Source: Colwellia sp. (lineage in GTDB: Bacteria > Pseudomonadota > Gammaproteobacteria > Enterobacterales > Alteromonadaceae). Taken from it: 33,108 nt of DNA. Position numbers and translations under genes: made by a program. Location: positions 1 to 33,108 of the forward strand of contig NZ_JABSOV010000041.1 in NCBI RefSeq assembly GCF_013215345.1. The letters are read 5' to 3'. The notes below the pieces were generated by a model, which saw only the letters and a program-made list of their open reading frames with translations, had not been told where the DNA came from and ran no database searches. How positions within the stretch are numbered: the first letter of the stretch is position 1; each line of letters starts with the position of its first letter. Below are positions 1-8,662 of this stretch, in pieces.

Positions 1-849
1 CTGAGTCTTGCGCCAATTGCTGTGAATATGGCTATGGGCAAAACGGGTGACGGTGCTGCGGAACTTTTCCCTTATGTGGACTCTTTAATCGTTTCAATGT
101 CAGCTTTACTTACTACGGTATTAGTTGCGACCTTAGGTAAGGGGATTTTTCGCTTAATTCCAATTATGGCCGGTGTAATTGTCGGTTATATGATGGCATC
201 AGTTATGGGCATGGTGAGTACTGAAGCTGTTGCTAATAGTGAATGGTTTGCCATTCCTAACTTTATAACCCCTGAGTTTAATCTAGCGGCGATTCTATTT
301 ATGCTACCGATTGCCATTGCTCCTGCAATTGAACATGTCGGTGATATTTTAGCGATAGGTAGTGTTACCGGTAAAGATTACACTAAAAGTCCAGGCTTAC
401 ACCGAACACTATTAGGTGATGGTTTAGCCACTTCTTTATCTTCGCTATTTGGTGGACCACCCAATACTACCTATTCAGAAGTTACCGGGGCAGTAATGCT
501 CACTAAGATGTTCAACCCTCTCATTATGCTTTGGGCTGCCGCTTTCGCTATTGGCTTAGCATTTGTTGCCAAGTTTGGCATTGCCCTGCAAACTATTCCT
601 GCGCCAGTTATGGGCGGTATACTGATTTTGCTTTTTGGTTCAATAGCGGGAGTAGGTATGAACATTATTGTCAAAGCTCAAGTCGACCTTGCTGATCAGC
701 GTAATCTGGTAATTGTTTCAACTACCCTAGTCTTTGGTATCGGTGGTATGACTATTGGAAATGCTGATTTTAGCCTAACCGGCATTAGCTTATGTGGTTT
801 AGTGGCAATCGGATTAAATGCTTTTTTGCCAAAAAATCAGCTTGAATAA
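1..849 (+). CDS. uraA: Uracil permease (NCS2 family), 3' part
   Basis: Inner-membrane nucleobase:cation symporter that imports uracil. The reading frame is already open at base 1 (LSLAPIA then the GTG at 22), so the gene starts upstream of the window and only about the last 280 residues are present. The NCS2 substrate-site region reads GGPPNTTYSEVTGA, very like UraA of enterobacteria, preceded by an E-H-V-G-D stretch in a hydrophobic helix. The rest is a series of hydrophobic membrane segments ending in a short polar tail (PKNQLE). Subfamily assignment to uracil rather than xanthine/urate transport rests on the GGPPNTTY motif. No other pyrimidine gene is visible in the window. Confidence 0.88.
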   Translation: MSLAPIAVNMAMGKTGDGAAELFPYVDSLIVSMSALLTTVLVATLGKGIFRLIPIMAGVIVGYMMASVMGMVSTEAVANSEWFAIPNFITPEFNLAAILFMLPIAIAPAIEHVGDILAIGSVTGKDYTKSPGLHRTLLGDGLATSLSSLFGGPPNTTYSEVTGAVMLTKMFNPLIMLWAAAFAIGLAFVAKFGIALQTIPAPVMGGILILLFGSIAGVGMNIIVKAQVDLADQRNLVIVSTTLVFGIGGMTIGNADFSLTGISLCGLVAIGLNAFLPKNQLE

Positions 850-912
850 AAGCAAAGCGAAGAGGGGTAACTAAGCATACCTTGCTTATAAACCTCAAAG
901 TGGCTTTGTTAT

Positions 913-929
913 ATTTCACATAGTGAAAT
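913..929. promoter_or_regulatory. 17-bp perfect palindrome upstream of ytoQ
   Basis: ATTTCAC-ATA-GTGAAAT lies 92 bp before the ytoQ start in the gap after uraA. Seven-base arms around a 3-base centre are the form expected of a dimeric repressor site, but I cannot name the regulator. It could also be a chance AT-rich palindrome. Confidence 0.3.
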
Positions 930-1020
930 TGTATTTCATTAGATTTATTTATTGGGCTGCTGATTATTGGTGTACCATTGTGCTATCTAAAGTTGTAAGT
1001 CTGAAATAGAGAGCATTGTT

Positions 1021-1461
1021 ATGAAATTAGAAGTTTATCTTTCCGGTGAAATTCATACCGATTGGCGCGATAAAATTATTCAAGGTTGCCAAGAAAGTGA
1101 TTTAGATATCAGTTTTACTTCTGCGGTCACCCATCATGAAACTAGTGACGGTGCTGGTGATCACCTTGGTGCTGAAGAGCAACAGTTTTGGCGCGATCAT
1201 AAATCAGCTAAAGTGAATGCTATGAAAACCAAAACTTTGATTGAGCGATGTGATATTGCGGTTATTCGTTTTGGTGATAAGTACAAGCAATGGAATGCTG
1301 CTTTTGATGCTGGTTATTGTGCTGCACTGAATAAGCCTTATATTACTTTACATAGTGAAGATATTATTCACCCGTTAAAAGAAGTTGATGCCACGGCTCA
1401 AGCTTGGGCGACCAGCGTTGAACAAGTGATAGCCACGTTAAAGTACATTAGTAGCAAGTAG
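1021..1461 (+). CDS. ytoQ: YtoQ family protein
   Basis: Small cytoplasmic protein of 146 residues, the same length as Bacillus YtoQ. It opens with VYLSGEIHTDWRD and carries the conserved FGDKYKQWNAAFDAGY block near residue 85-100, followed by a HPLKE motif. The fold is believed to be related to nucleoside 2-deoxyribosyltransferases, but no reaction is established for the family, so none is assigned. It stands alone between uraA and the urea transporter and is followed by its own terminator. The stop codon lies in a short triple GTAGCAA repeat (1451-1471). Confidence 0.85.
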   Translation: MKLEVYLSGEIHTDWRDKIIQGCQESDLDISFTSAVTHHETSDGAGDHLGAEEQQFWRDHKSAKVNAMKTKTLIERCDIAVIRFGDKYKQWNAAFDAGYCAALNKPYITLHSEDIIHPLKEVDATAQAWATSVEQVIATLKYISSK

Positions 1462-1476
1462 CAAGTAGCAAAAATA

Positions 1477-1502
1477 TTAGCCACTATTGCATTAGTGGCT
1501 AA
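1477..1502 (+). terminator. Terminator after ytoQ
   Basis: Perfect 10-bp stem TTAGCCACTA / TAGTGGCTAA with a 6-base loop, 15 bases after the ytoQ stop. The downstream T-tract is weak (TAAATTTAG), so efficiency is uncertain. Confidence 0.6.
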
Positions 1503-1594
1503 TAAATTTAGATAGCTGTACTCCAGCCAAATCCCATCGATTTTCCTGCGACGCATTGCGCTTTTAAAGTAGCGAACAAGACCAAAAAATATTC

Positions 1595-2506
1595 ATGACA
1601 CTCCCTTTTAAGCATTTTTATAAAAGTTTTTTGCGTAGCTATGGCCAAGTTATGTTACAAGGCAATGCTATTACTGGCTTGTTATTCCTGCTCGGAATTG
1701 CTTTAAACTCTCCTACTATGTTGTTGGGCAGCACCTTGGCAATAATATCAGCTTGCGCTGTAGCCAGATTATGTCGATATGATGTCAATGCTGTGCGACA
1801 AGGCCTATATGGTTTTAATGCGGCACTTGTGGGTGTAGCAGTCTTTCATTTTCTCCCGGTTAGTTTTATCTCTCTATTTGTTGTTATTGTTGGCGGGACT
1901 TTTTCAACGGCGCTAATGCACTTTATGATGAGCAGAATGACAAGTATTCCTGCTTTTACCACGCCTTTTATTCTATCTACTTGGTTGATACTGTTATTCA
2001 TTAATTATGCTGAATTGAACAGTGTAGTTAGTAGTACTCTTGATATGGGTGATGACGTAGGCATGAATGCCGCGACAGTTGCTAGCTATTTTCAGGCGAG
2101 TATGCGTGGTGTCGGTCAAGTAATGCTGCAAGAATACTGGCTCTCAGGTGTATTTTTTCTCTGTGCATTATTCGTTAACTCTCGAAAGTCGGCCGCTTGG
2201 GCGTTTATTGGTTCGGCAGCAGGTATGTTGATTGCTATTGGCTTTAGCTTTCCTCAAGAGAAAGTCATGATGGGACTGTATGGTTTTAATAGTTGTCTAG
2301 TCGCTATCGCACTGGTCGGTCGCTATCCAAATAAGCAGTGGTTGATCTTTTTTGCTATTGTATTTGCTGTTTTACTTACTCGGGGATTCGAGTTGGCAAA
2401 CATACCAGCACTAACCGCGCCTTTTGTTATAACCACTTTACTGGTCATAGCCTTAGTAAAAATACAAACTAGTTATGTTAATAAAAGCAATGCCAAACCA
2501 GCTTAA
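1595..2506 (+). CDS. Urea transporter (UT family)
   Basis: Integral membrane urea channel/transporter of 303 residues. The protein is an internal duplication: GLYGFNAALVG at residues 70-80 pairs with GLYGFNSCLVA at 227-237, QVMLQGN near 18 pairs with QVMLQEY near 175, and IPAFTTPF near 118 pairs with IPALTAPF near 268. This two-fold repeat and the LYGFN...LVG signature are diagnostic of the UT family, which moves urea down its gradient. No urease or amide-hydrolase gene is within the window, so the use of urea is not shown here. The ATG at 1595 has only a weak A-rich ribosome site. Confidence 0.9.
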   Translation: MTLPFKHFYKSFLRSYGQVMLQGNAITGLLFLLGIALNSPTMLLGSTLAIISACAVARLCRYDVNAVRQGLYGFNAALVGVAVFHFLPVSFISLFVVIVGGTFSTALMHFMMSRMTSIPAFTTPFILSTWLILLFINYAELNSVVSSTLDMGDDVGMNAATVASYFQASMRGVGQVMLQEYWLSGVFFLCALFVNSRKSAAWAFIGSAAGMLIAIGFSFPQEKVMMGLYGFNSCLVAIALVGRYPNKQWLIFFAIVFAVLLTRGFELANIPALTAPFVITTLLVIALVKIQTSYVNKSNAKPA

Positions 2507-2756
2507 GCTAAGTCTTTGCCATACCGAGAAACATTACTCACTACTCACTACCATGTTTAACGCCAGCCGATGCTAGCTTTAAGGTAATTCCGTCGAGCTT
2601 GCTAGATCTTTTACATCATTAGCTGTCAATAGAGCAAAAAACGACATAAAACAGGGATTAGCACACTTCAAAACGATACCTTGATTCAGTATGCTCTAGC
2701 CATGCATTATTAAAGGTTTCAAATCAATTATATTTTCGAACAGCATTCGCCAGTCG

Positions 2757-3494
2757 ATGAACGTTTTTTTCGCTGCCGTAATCTTTTTACCAAGCTCAAT
2801 GATATTCTCTAAAGCCAGTGCTAACGAGATTGGCGTTTATTACCTTATCTCTGCCGATAATAGCAATGGCCAAGGCGCTAGTGCTTCAGAAGCTCAATTA
2901 AAAAGTGGTATTGAACAGCTTAATAGTGATTTTTCATCACTAAATATTAGTTTTTTTTTACTCGATAAAATCTATTTAACCAATGATGATGTTGCTGGCA
3001 TACACGAGGGTAAATGGGATACTGATAATGAAGAGCAAGTTCGGCCCTTTACACATTATGGTGCTTTGAATATTGTTGTAGCAGATCTTGATGGTAAAAA
3101 TGGCCATGCTTACTGGAGTTACGAAGCGACCGACTTGATTGAAGTGGAACCAGAAGACTTAGCGACGTCGACCATCTCCCATGAATTTGGCCATAACTTA
3201 GGTTTGCTGCATACTTACCAAAGCATTGATGATGGCCCGATAACATTATTCGAAGGAACCGACGGCTGGCAATATGGCGATAAAGTTATTGATACTGCGG
3301 TAGATCCCGGTGAGCGAGATTATTATAACGATTGCTCATATTCAGCCAGCGCTATCGACGAAGCGGGTAACACCTATCACCCTGATGGTTTCAATATCAT
3401 GGGTAAGGGGCAAAATACCTGCCGTAACCGCTTTAGCCCTGAACAAATCAAACGCATGAACAGGGTATACTCAGTGATAAATTCCATCTGTTAA
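2757..3494 (+). CDS. M43-type secreted zinc metallopeptidase, 5' fragment of a broken gene
   Basis: Encodes 245 residues with a signal peptide (hydrophobic 3-17, probable cleavage after SKASA near 22) and a pappalysin-like M43 catalytic domain. The zinc site HEFGHNLGLLH is at 142-152 (H142, E143, H146, H152) and the Met-turn NIMG is near 213-216, followed by the conserved cysteine and FSPEQIKRM. The frame ends early at a TAA: a shift near 3471-3476 moves the rest of the gene into another frame, where the coding continues as a MAM domain (next entry). The catalytic domain itself looks intact, so a truncated secreted enzyme is possible. No in-frame ATG exists between the upstream stop at 2697 and this start. 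Confidence 0.8.
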   Translation: MNVFFAAVIFLPSSMIFSKASANEIGVYYLISADNSNGQGASASEAQLKSGIEQLNSDFSSLNISFFLLDKIYLTNDDVAGIHEGKWDTDNEEQVRPFTHYGALNIVVADLDGKNGHAYWSYEATDLIEVEPEDLATSTISHEFGHNLGLLHTYQSIDDGPITLFEGTDGWQYGDKVIDTAVDPGERDYYNDCSYSASAIDEAGNTYHPDGFNIMGKGQNTCRNRFSPEQIKRMNRVYSVINSIC

Positions 3495-4514
3495 ATAGCT
3501 TTGGAAGTGCAGCAAACCCGACTTGTCTTAATACTGTTATTCACACCGAGCAAAATTTACAAGAAGGCTTTAACTACAACGAAGAGGTACTAAGTAATAG
3601 TTGGCGACAGGATAGCTACCTTGATGACTTTAACTGGAAATATTATAACTACCCAGTACCTCAAATACGGGGGCTAGCGATCCTCAAGAAGGGCATACTT
3701 TCCTACATATTGATGCTTCCCATGAATTACTCTCAGCCAATGATAGTATCAATCTCATTAGTCCATGTTTTACTTTTGCAGCAACCTTTACGGCAGCCAC
3801 AACAGCAGACTTTACCGCTGAGCTAAGCTTTTATTATTCTATGTATGGTGCTGATATGGGATCGTTAAAGGTAGGTGTTACTCAAGATAATGCCGTCAGT
3901 TGGCAAAATATTTGGCACAAATCTGGTCAGCAACATACAAGTGCTAGTAGTTGGTCACTTGCAACTATTTCACTTACGCAATATAGCGCTGCGCTGTTTC
4001 AATTACGCTTTTCAGGGCAGGTTATAGGCGGTAATAAAGGTGATATCTCATTAGACAATATCAGTGTTACCACGACTAATTCGCCGGCTGTTGAGGAACT
4101 TGATCAGCAAGTTGATGACATTAGTTTTACTGAGCAAGATGCGGTTGAATTATCGGTATTGGTTTATTCGCAAGAATTTGTTATCTCTGGTATGAATACT
4201 GAAATAGAGTTGAGTATAGAAAATGGTGAATCTGCTTTTTCTTGCCAATCGGATAACTATATAAACGAGACGATTAAAGTAAAGGAGGGCGATAGCTTAT
4301 GTGTACGTCACATCAGAGCCCGTTATTACACCCGAAGCTAACTATTGCACTTGTGCCTGGATAAGAGGGGATTAATACCGTAGAAGAGCAGCAAGCGAGT
4401 GCTGGCTCTATGATGTGGTTATTGTTATTTGGCTTAGTCTTGCGGGGAGAAGTACTAGAACCGTACTGCGGGAAAGATAGCCGCGCGATTACTGTGGTAA
4501 GTAAAGTCAGCTAA
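3476..4514 (+). pseudogene. Detached C-terminal part of the M43 peptidase: MAM domain plus sorting tail
   Basis: Continuation of the preceding gene spread over several frames. From 3476 the frame reads through LLNSFGSAANPTCLN and QEGFNYNEE to NYPVP near 3660. A single-base loss there moves it to the frame of 3661-4341, which reads SNTGASDPQEGHTFLHIDAS, then LISPCFTF and GDISLDNISVT, a clear MAM-type adhesion domain. A second beta-rich segment ends EGDSLCVRH (near 4312), where the frame is lost again. In a third frame, 4380-4514 encodes EEQQASAGSMMWLLLFGLVLR, the Gly-Ser, hydrophobic helix and Arg pattern of GlyGly-CTERM (rhombosortase-processed) tails. At least three indels are needed, so this is decay rather than one sequencing error. 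Confidence 0.75.
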
Positions 4515-4528
4515 ATCCGCAATACAGC

Positions 4529-4560
4529 TTAGTTAAGCTAGCTAGAATCAGCTTAACTAA
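4529..4560. terminator. Bidirectional hairpin between the pseudogene and panC
   Basis: Perfect 11-bp stem TTAGTTAAGCT / AGCTTAACTAA with a 10-base loop. It lies between the convergent metallopeptidase remnant (+) and panC (-), with AT-rich tracts on both sides. It probably ends the pan transcript from the minus strand. Confidence 0.5.
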
Positions 4561-4601
4561 ATAAAATTAAGCTGAGCTAATTTAAGCAAAGTTAAGGGGA
4601 T

Positions 4602-5468
4602 TTAAGTTAAGTTCAGTTGCAAGTTATCAATCAAACGCGCTTTACCGCAATGTGCTGCCGCTAAAATCACTAACTCAGTGTCATCTTCACTGGCTGGTTG
4701 CAACGTTTGTGCATGGCAAATGTGTAAATAGTCAGTATGTAAACCTGCGTGATTTATTGCCTTTGCAGCTTGTTTTGCTAAGCCGATAAAATCGATACTT
4801 TCTTGCTGAGCAAAGCCTGAACTAATTTGTTTGGCTAACCATGTTAAATTTTTCTGTAGGGCCGGCGCAATTGCTATTTCTTCTGGCGTTAAATAACCAT
4901 TACGAGAACTTAAAGCTAAGCCACTTTCTTCTCTGCTAGTTTTTACAGGTACTATGGTGATTGGCATCGACAAGTCTTCAACCATGGTTTGAATCACTTG
5001 AACTTGCTGGTAATCTTTTAAACCAAAACAAGCGACATCAGGCTGGACTAAATTAAATAATTTACATACTACCGTGGCAACACCGCGAAAATGGCCAGGA
5101 CGACTTTCTCCACAATATCCTTCCGAAACATTAGGTACTTCAACAAAGCTTTGTTTGGACAGTCCTTTGGGGTAAATGATGTCAGGTGTAGGTGTAAATA
5201 ATAAATCGGTACCTGCGTCAGTTAATTTTTGTTGATCATCATCCATAGTGCGCGGGTAACTAGCAATATCTTCATTGGCGCCAAACTGCATTGGGTTGAC
5301 AAAAATACTGGCGACAATTTTATCAGCATGTTTATGGGCTTCAGCCACTAACGAAATATGACCCGCATGCAAGTTACCCATAGTAGGGACAAAAGCTATG
5401 GTTAAACCTTGTTGACGCCATGCTTTTACTTGCGCACGTAATTCACTTATTTGACTGACTGTTATCAT
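4602..5468 (-). CDS. panC: Pantothenate synthetase (pantoate--beta-alanine ligase)
   Basis: Cytoplasmic ligase joining pantoate and beta-alanine with ATP, the last step of vitamin B5 synthesis. The 288-residue protein matches the usual size. The nucleotide-binding HIGH-type motif appears as [10 protein letters not shown] (28-37), followed by [30 protein letters not shown] (KDYQQ near 150) and the KMSKS-like LSSRNGYL. It lies 74 bp downstream of panB on the same strand and is the last gene of the minus-strand block. panD (aspartate decarboxylase), which accompanies panBC in E. coli, is not here. Confidence 0.97.
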   Translation of the reverse strand: MITVSQISELRAQVKAWRQQGLTIAFVPTMGNLHAGHISLVAEAHKHADKIVASIFVNPMQFGANEDIASYPRTMDDDQQKLTDAGTDLLFTPTPDIIYPKGLSKQSFVEVPNVSEGYCGESRPGHFRGVATVVCKLFNLVQPDVACFGLKDYQQVQVIQTMVEDLSMPITIVPVKTSREESGLALSSRNGYLTPEEIAIAPALQKNLTWLAKQISSGFAQQESIDFIGLAKQAAKAINHAGLHTDYLHICHAQTLQPASEDDTELVILAAAHCGKARLIDNLQLNLT

Positions 5469-5542
5469 AAATTTATCTTGTCGTTATTTATTAATAGTTA
5501 TTTATTATTAGTAGTTTATTGCTAGAACTTAATTGCTAAGTG

Positions 5543-6337
5543 TTACTTAAAAATATGCTCATCACCAGGGAAGTTACCTTGACTCACTTCACTGATATAA
5601 AGCTCTACCGCTTGTTTAATGTCACCGGTATCTTTTAAGAAGTTACGTGAAAACTTCGGCATATAATTACAGGCAATGCCTAAGGCATCGTGCATTACTA
5701 AAATTTGTCCATCAGTATCTTTACCTGCGCCTATACCAATCGTTGGGATAGTAAGCGCTTTAGTGATGGCTTCACCTAAGCTTGCTGGAATACATTCAAG
5801 CACTAACAATTGCGCGCCAGCGCCTTCTAGTGCTTTGGCATCGGCAATCATTTGCTCTGCTTTATCATTTTCACGGCCTTGAACTTTAAAGCCGCCAAAA
5901 ATATTAACAGATTGTGGTGTTAAACCTAAATGAGCGCAAACAGGAATACCGCGCTCAACTAAAGCTGAAATAGTGTCATTAAGCCAAGCGCCACCTTCCA
6001 TCTTAACCATGCTAGCACCGGCTTGCATTAATACTGCAGCATTGGTTAGTGCTTGCTCTTGCGTGGCATAACTCATAAAAGGCATATCGGCAATAACAAG
6101 GGTCTCTTCAATCCCACGTTTTACACAACGGGTATGATAGGCCATGTCTTCAATGGAGACAGGTAGTGTGCTGTCTTCCCCTTGTAAAACCATGCCAAGC
6201 GAGTCACCAATTAAAATGGCGTGTATGCCTGCTTGATCAAATAGTTTGGCAAAACTGGCATCATAGGCGGTGATTGTTGAGATCTTTTCGCCTTGTTGTT
6301 TCATTTTTAGCAAGCTTGCGGTGGATATTTTAGCCAT
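5543..6337 (-). CDS. panB: 3-methyl-2-oxobutanoate hydroxymethyltransferase
   Basis: Transfers a hydroxymethyl group from 5,10-methylene-THF to ketoisovalerate, making ketopantoate for pantothenate and CoA. Exactly 264 residues, as in E. coli. The magnesium ligands are visible as D45 (GDSLG), D84 (IADMPF) and E114 (VKMEGG), and the C-terminal [12 protein letters not shown] block is intact. It is followed by panC and preceded by folK with a 137-bp gap that may hold its own promoter. The folate link with folK is metabolic as well as positional. Confidence 0.97.
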   Translation of the reverse strand: MAKISTASLLKMKQQGEKISTITAYDASFAKLFDQAGIHAILIGDSLGMVLQGEDSTLPVSIEDMAYHTRCVKRGIEETLVIADMPFMSYATQEQALTNAAVLMQAGASMVKMEGGAWLNDTISALVERGIPVCAHLGLTPQSVNIFGGFKVQGRENDKAEQMIADAKALEGAGAQLLVLECIPASLGEAITKALTIPTIGIGAGKDTDGQILVMHDALGIACNYMPKFSRNFLKDTGDIKQAVELYISEVSQGNFPGDEHIFK

Positions 6338-6474
6338 GATATTTCCGAATTTGTTAATTAGCTTATTAAGCTGTTTGCTATAAGCGGTTAGTTCTAATTA
6401 TTATAGTGCTAAGGATTGTATTGCTAATATCTAAGATTCCACTATTTTTTATTTAAATAGTTATTATTGCAATA

Positions 6475-6963
6475 TTATAATTTTACCATGCCATTGCTAT
6501 TGATCTCATTGGCAATAGTGTTGACTGAGGTGCCGTCTGGTAAATACAAATTAGTCGCAATCTCTGCAAGCGGTAACAAGACAAATTCACGTAGCTTCAT
6601 ACCGTAGTGAGGCACAGTTAAACGGGCATTGTCGATAGATTCATTACCATATAATAAAATATCACAATCGAGAATGCGTGCGCCCCAGCGATTATCTTTT
6701 CGCACTCGACCGGCAGCATTCTCTATTGCTTGTAAGGCGTCTAACAATGCCAGTGCTGATAAGCTAGTTTCTATGGAAATTACTGCGTTGATATAGTCAT
6801 CTTGATCTTGAGGACCCATAGGTTTACTCAAATACAGTGAAGATAATGCACAGACTCTACTGTTTTCAATATTGGCTATTGCTTTAGCTGCATTGCTTAC
6901 CTGTAGCCTTGGCTTTGATAAATTGCTACCTAGTCCTACATAAACAATAGTGGTGGTTGGCAT
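6475..6963 (-). CDS. folK: 6-hydroxymethyl-7,8-dihydropterin pyrophosphokinase
   Basis: Pyrophosphorylates hydroxymethyl-dihydropterin in the folate pathway. The start chosen is the ATG at 6963, giving MPTTTIVYVGLGSNL and 162 residues, the normal HPPK length. A longer open frame back to 7053 only overlaps pcnB out of frame and resembles nothing. Family motifs: GLGSNL at the N-terminus, SLYLSKPMGPQDQDDYIN in the middle and RWGARILDCDILLYG, which supplies the two metal-binding aspartates. The gene starts 13 bases after the pcnB stop, so the two are probably translated from one message. Confidence 0.95.
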   Translation of the reverse strand: MPTTTIVYVGLGSNLSKPRLQVSNAAKAIANIENSRVCALSSLYLSKPMGPQDQDDYINAVISIETSLSALALLDALQAIENAAGRVRKDNRWGARILDCDILLYGNESIDNARLTVPHYGMKLREFVLLPLAEIATNLYLPDGTSVNTIANEINSNGMVKL

Positions 6964-6976
6964 CAGCTTGTTATCA

Positions 6977-8449
6977 CTATTCAGTCGGTTTGCTGTTGGG
7001 CTTACGGCGTCTTCTTGGCGCTTTACGTTTAGTGCCTTGAGGTGATTGAACACCTCTAATCATCTGAATACGGGCGTCATTTGTCACTTCTTGAAAGTCT
7101 GTCCACCACTGTGCTAATTCATTAAGTTCAGTTGTTCCTTCAATTTGTGCGCGTAATAGCAAGAAGTCGTAACCGGCTCTAAATTTAAGGTGTTCGAATG
7201 TCTTAAAAGCTCGTTTACCTTCGCGGCGAGCTAATTTCTCTTGCAGAATCCAAATATCCTTAATGACCGCTTGAAAGCGCTTAGGAATGGCAATACTGCG
7301 TTGCTGCTCTGGCATTATTTCATTCAAGGCGGCAAAGAATACATCTTGCGGAGTAAGTTGCGTGGTTACTTTAATTCGTTGAATATGCTTTTGTAATGGG
7401 TACCAAAGCAAGGCAGCAAATAAAAATGCTGGTGTTACCCGTTGCTCGTTATTGATGCGTTTGTCGGTATTTTCCATCGCCAATTTAATGAAGGCGAGCA
7501 AAAACTCTTGTTCTTCTGGTGCTTGGTTAAGTGCTTGCTCAACGGCGGGAAAGAAATAACCAAATAAGTTATAACTACGCAATTGCTCAAAGTTAGCCAC
7601 TGCTTTACCGGCAATAAACATTTTCAAGAATTCTTCAAATAAACGAGCGGCGGGAATATTGGCCATTAACGAAGAAAGCTCTTTAATCGGTGCTTTAGTC
7701 TCATCACATATTTGCATATCGAGCTTAGTGGCAAAGCGGATCGCACGTAACATACGTACCGGGTCTTCACGGTAACGAGTTTCAGGATCGCCAATTAAAC
7801 GGATAACTTTATCTTTTACATCTTGCACGCCATTGGCAAAATCATACACTTTGAAATCTTTGGTCGAGTAATAAAGCGCATTGATGGTAAAATCTCTACG
7901 CTCAGCATCTTCTTCAATGCTACCGTAGATGTTGTCACGCAATAACATGCCATCTTCACTTTGCTTAGAGGTTTTCTTGCAACTTTTATCTTGTTCAGAA
8001 GCATTATCATGGTGGCCCCTAAAAGTGGCAACCTCAATGATTTCTCGCCCAAAAACAATATGGGCTAAACGAAAACGTCGACCAATTAAACGACAGTTTC
8101 TGAATAATTCTTTAATTTCATCAGGTGTTGCGTTAGTGGCAATATCAAAATCTTTAGGTTCTAAGCCTAATAAAATATCACGAACACCACCACCAACAAG
8201 ATAAGCATCAAAGCCACTTTTATTTAAGCGGTATAAAACTTTCAGTGCACTTGGGCTTAATAATTGACGGGAAACAGGGTGCTGATCTCGGGAAAAAACC
8301 AAGGGATTATCAAAAGATGCAGTAGCAATATTAGTTTTGTTACTGGCGCTTTTTTTTGCGTTCTTTTTAGGGGTCGTTTTTGCGATAGTTTTACTCGTTT
8401 TTCTAGAGAAAACTCTTTTGCATAAATTTATAACGCTTTTGATAGTCAC
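6977..8449 (-). CDS. pcnB: Poly(A) polymerase I
   Basis: Adds 3' poly(A) tails that mark RNAs for degradation. The 490-residue protein has the class II nucleotidyltransferase core: GGGVRD (86-91) with the catalytic DFD pair at D100/D102, then RRDFTINALYY and RYREDPVRMLRAIRFA. It ends in a basic KRKAPRRRRK tail. Compared with E. coli it has an added Lys/Ser/Thr-rich stretch at about 20-42. The start is unusual: a stop codon lies 6 bases before the GTG at 8449, the AAAGG box is only 3 bases from that GTG, and the E. coli protein would align best with a start one or two codons later, where ATC occurs. Confidence 0.95.
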   Translation of the reverse strand: MTIKSVINLCKRVFSRKTSKTIAKTTPKKNAKKSASNKTNIATASFDNPLVFSRDQHPVSRQLLSPSALKVLYRLNKSGFDAYLVGGGVRDILLGLEPKDFDIATNATPDEIKELFRNCRLIGRRFRLAHIVFGREIIEVATFRGHHDNASEQDKSCKKTSKQSEDGMLLRDNIYGSIEEDAERRDFTINALYYSTKDFKVYDFANGVQDVKDKVIRLIGDPETRYREDPVRMLRAIRFATKLDMQICDETKAPIKELSSLMANIPAARLFEEFLKMFIAGKAVANFEQLRSYNLFGYFFPAVEQALNQAPEEQEFLLAFIKLAMENTDKRINNEQRVTPAFLFAALLWYPLQKHIQRIKVTTQLTPQDVFFAALNEIMPEQQRSIAIPKRFQAVIKDIWILQEKLARREGKRAFKTFEHLKFRAGYDFLLLRAQIEGTTELNELAQWWTDFQEVTNDARIQMIRGVQSPQGTKRKAPRRRRKPNSKPTE

Positions 8450-8608
8450 AGGCCTTTAAGACAGACATAAAATAGTGGCGCAATGATATAACAGTGCAGG
8501 GCAAAAGAGAATAACAGAGAGAGTAAATAGCATGAAAAAGCAGCTAAAGTGTGGCAGAGAGAGAAACACGACTATGACAGCACGCTTTTCTTTCTCTAAT
8601 CTAATCTA

Positions 8609-8655
8609 AAGTTGGATAATGACTGAGGTATTAGCGTTCAGTCATTATCCAACTT
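8609..8655 (-). terminator. Strong hairpin terminator just after the SDR gene
   Basis: Perfect 18-bp inverted repeat (arms 8609-8626 and 8638-8655, AAGTTGGATAATGACTGA in the + sense) around an 11-base loop. It begins 7 bases past the SDR stop on the minus strand and is followed there by TTTAGATTAGATT. It separates the SDR from pcnB. The surrounding 213-bp gap (8450-8662) holds no gene that I can support. Confidence 0.65.
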
Positions 8656-8662
8656 GGTATCG

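Noticed and set aside
1451-1471. Triple GTAGCAA tandem repeat at the end of ytoQ
   Set aside because: Only three 7-base copies, overlapping a stop codon; slippage is possible but nothing points to function.
6964-7053. Longer folK start
   Set aside because: The extra 30 residues overlap pcnB in another frame and are not HPPK-like; the family start MPTTTIVYVGLGSNL at 6963 gives the normal length.
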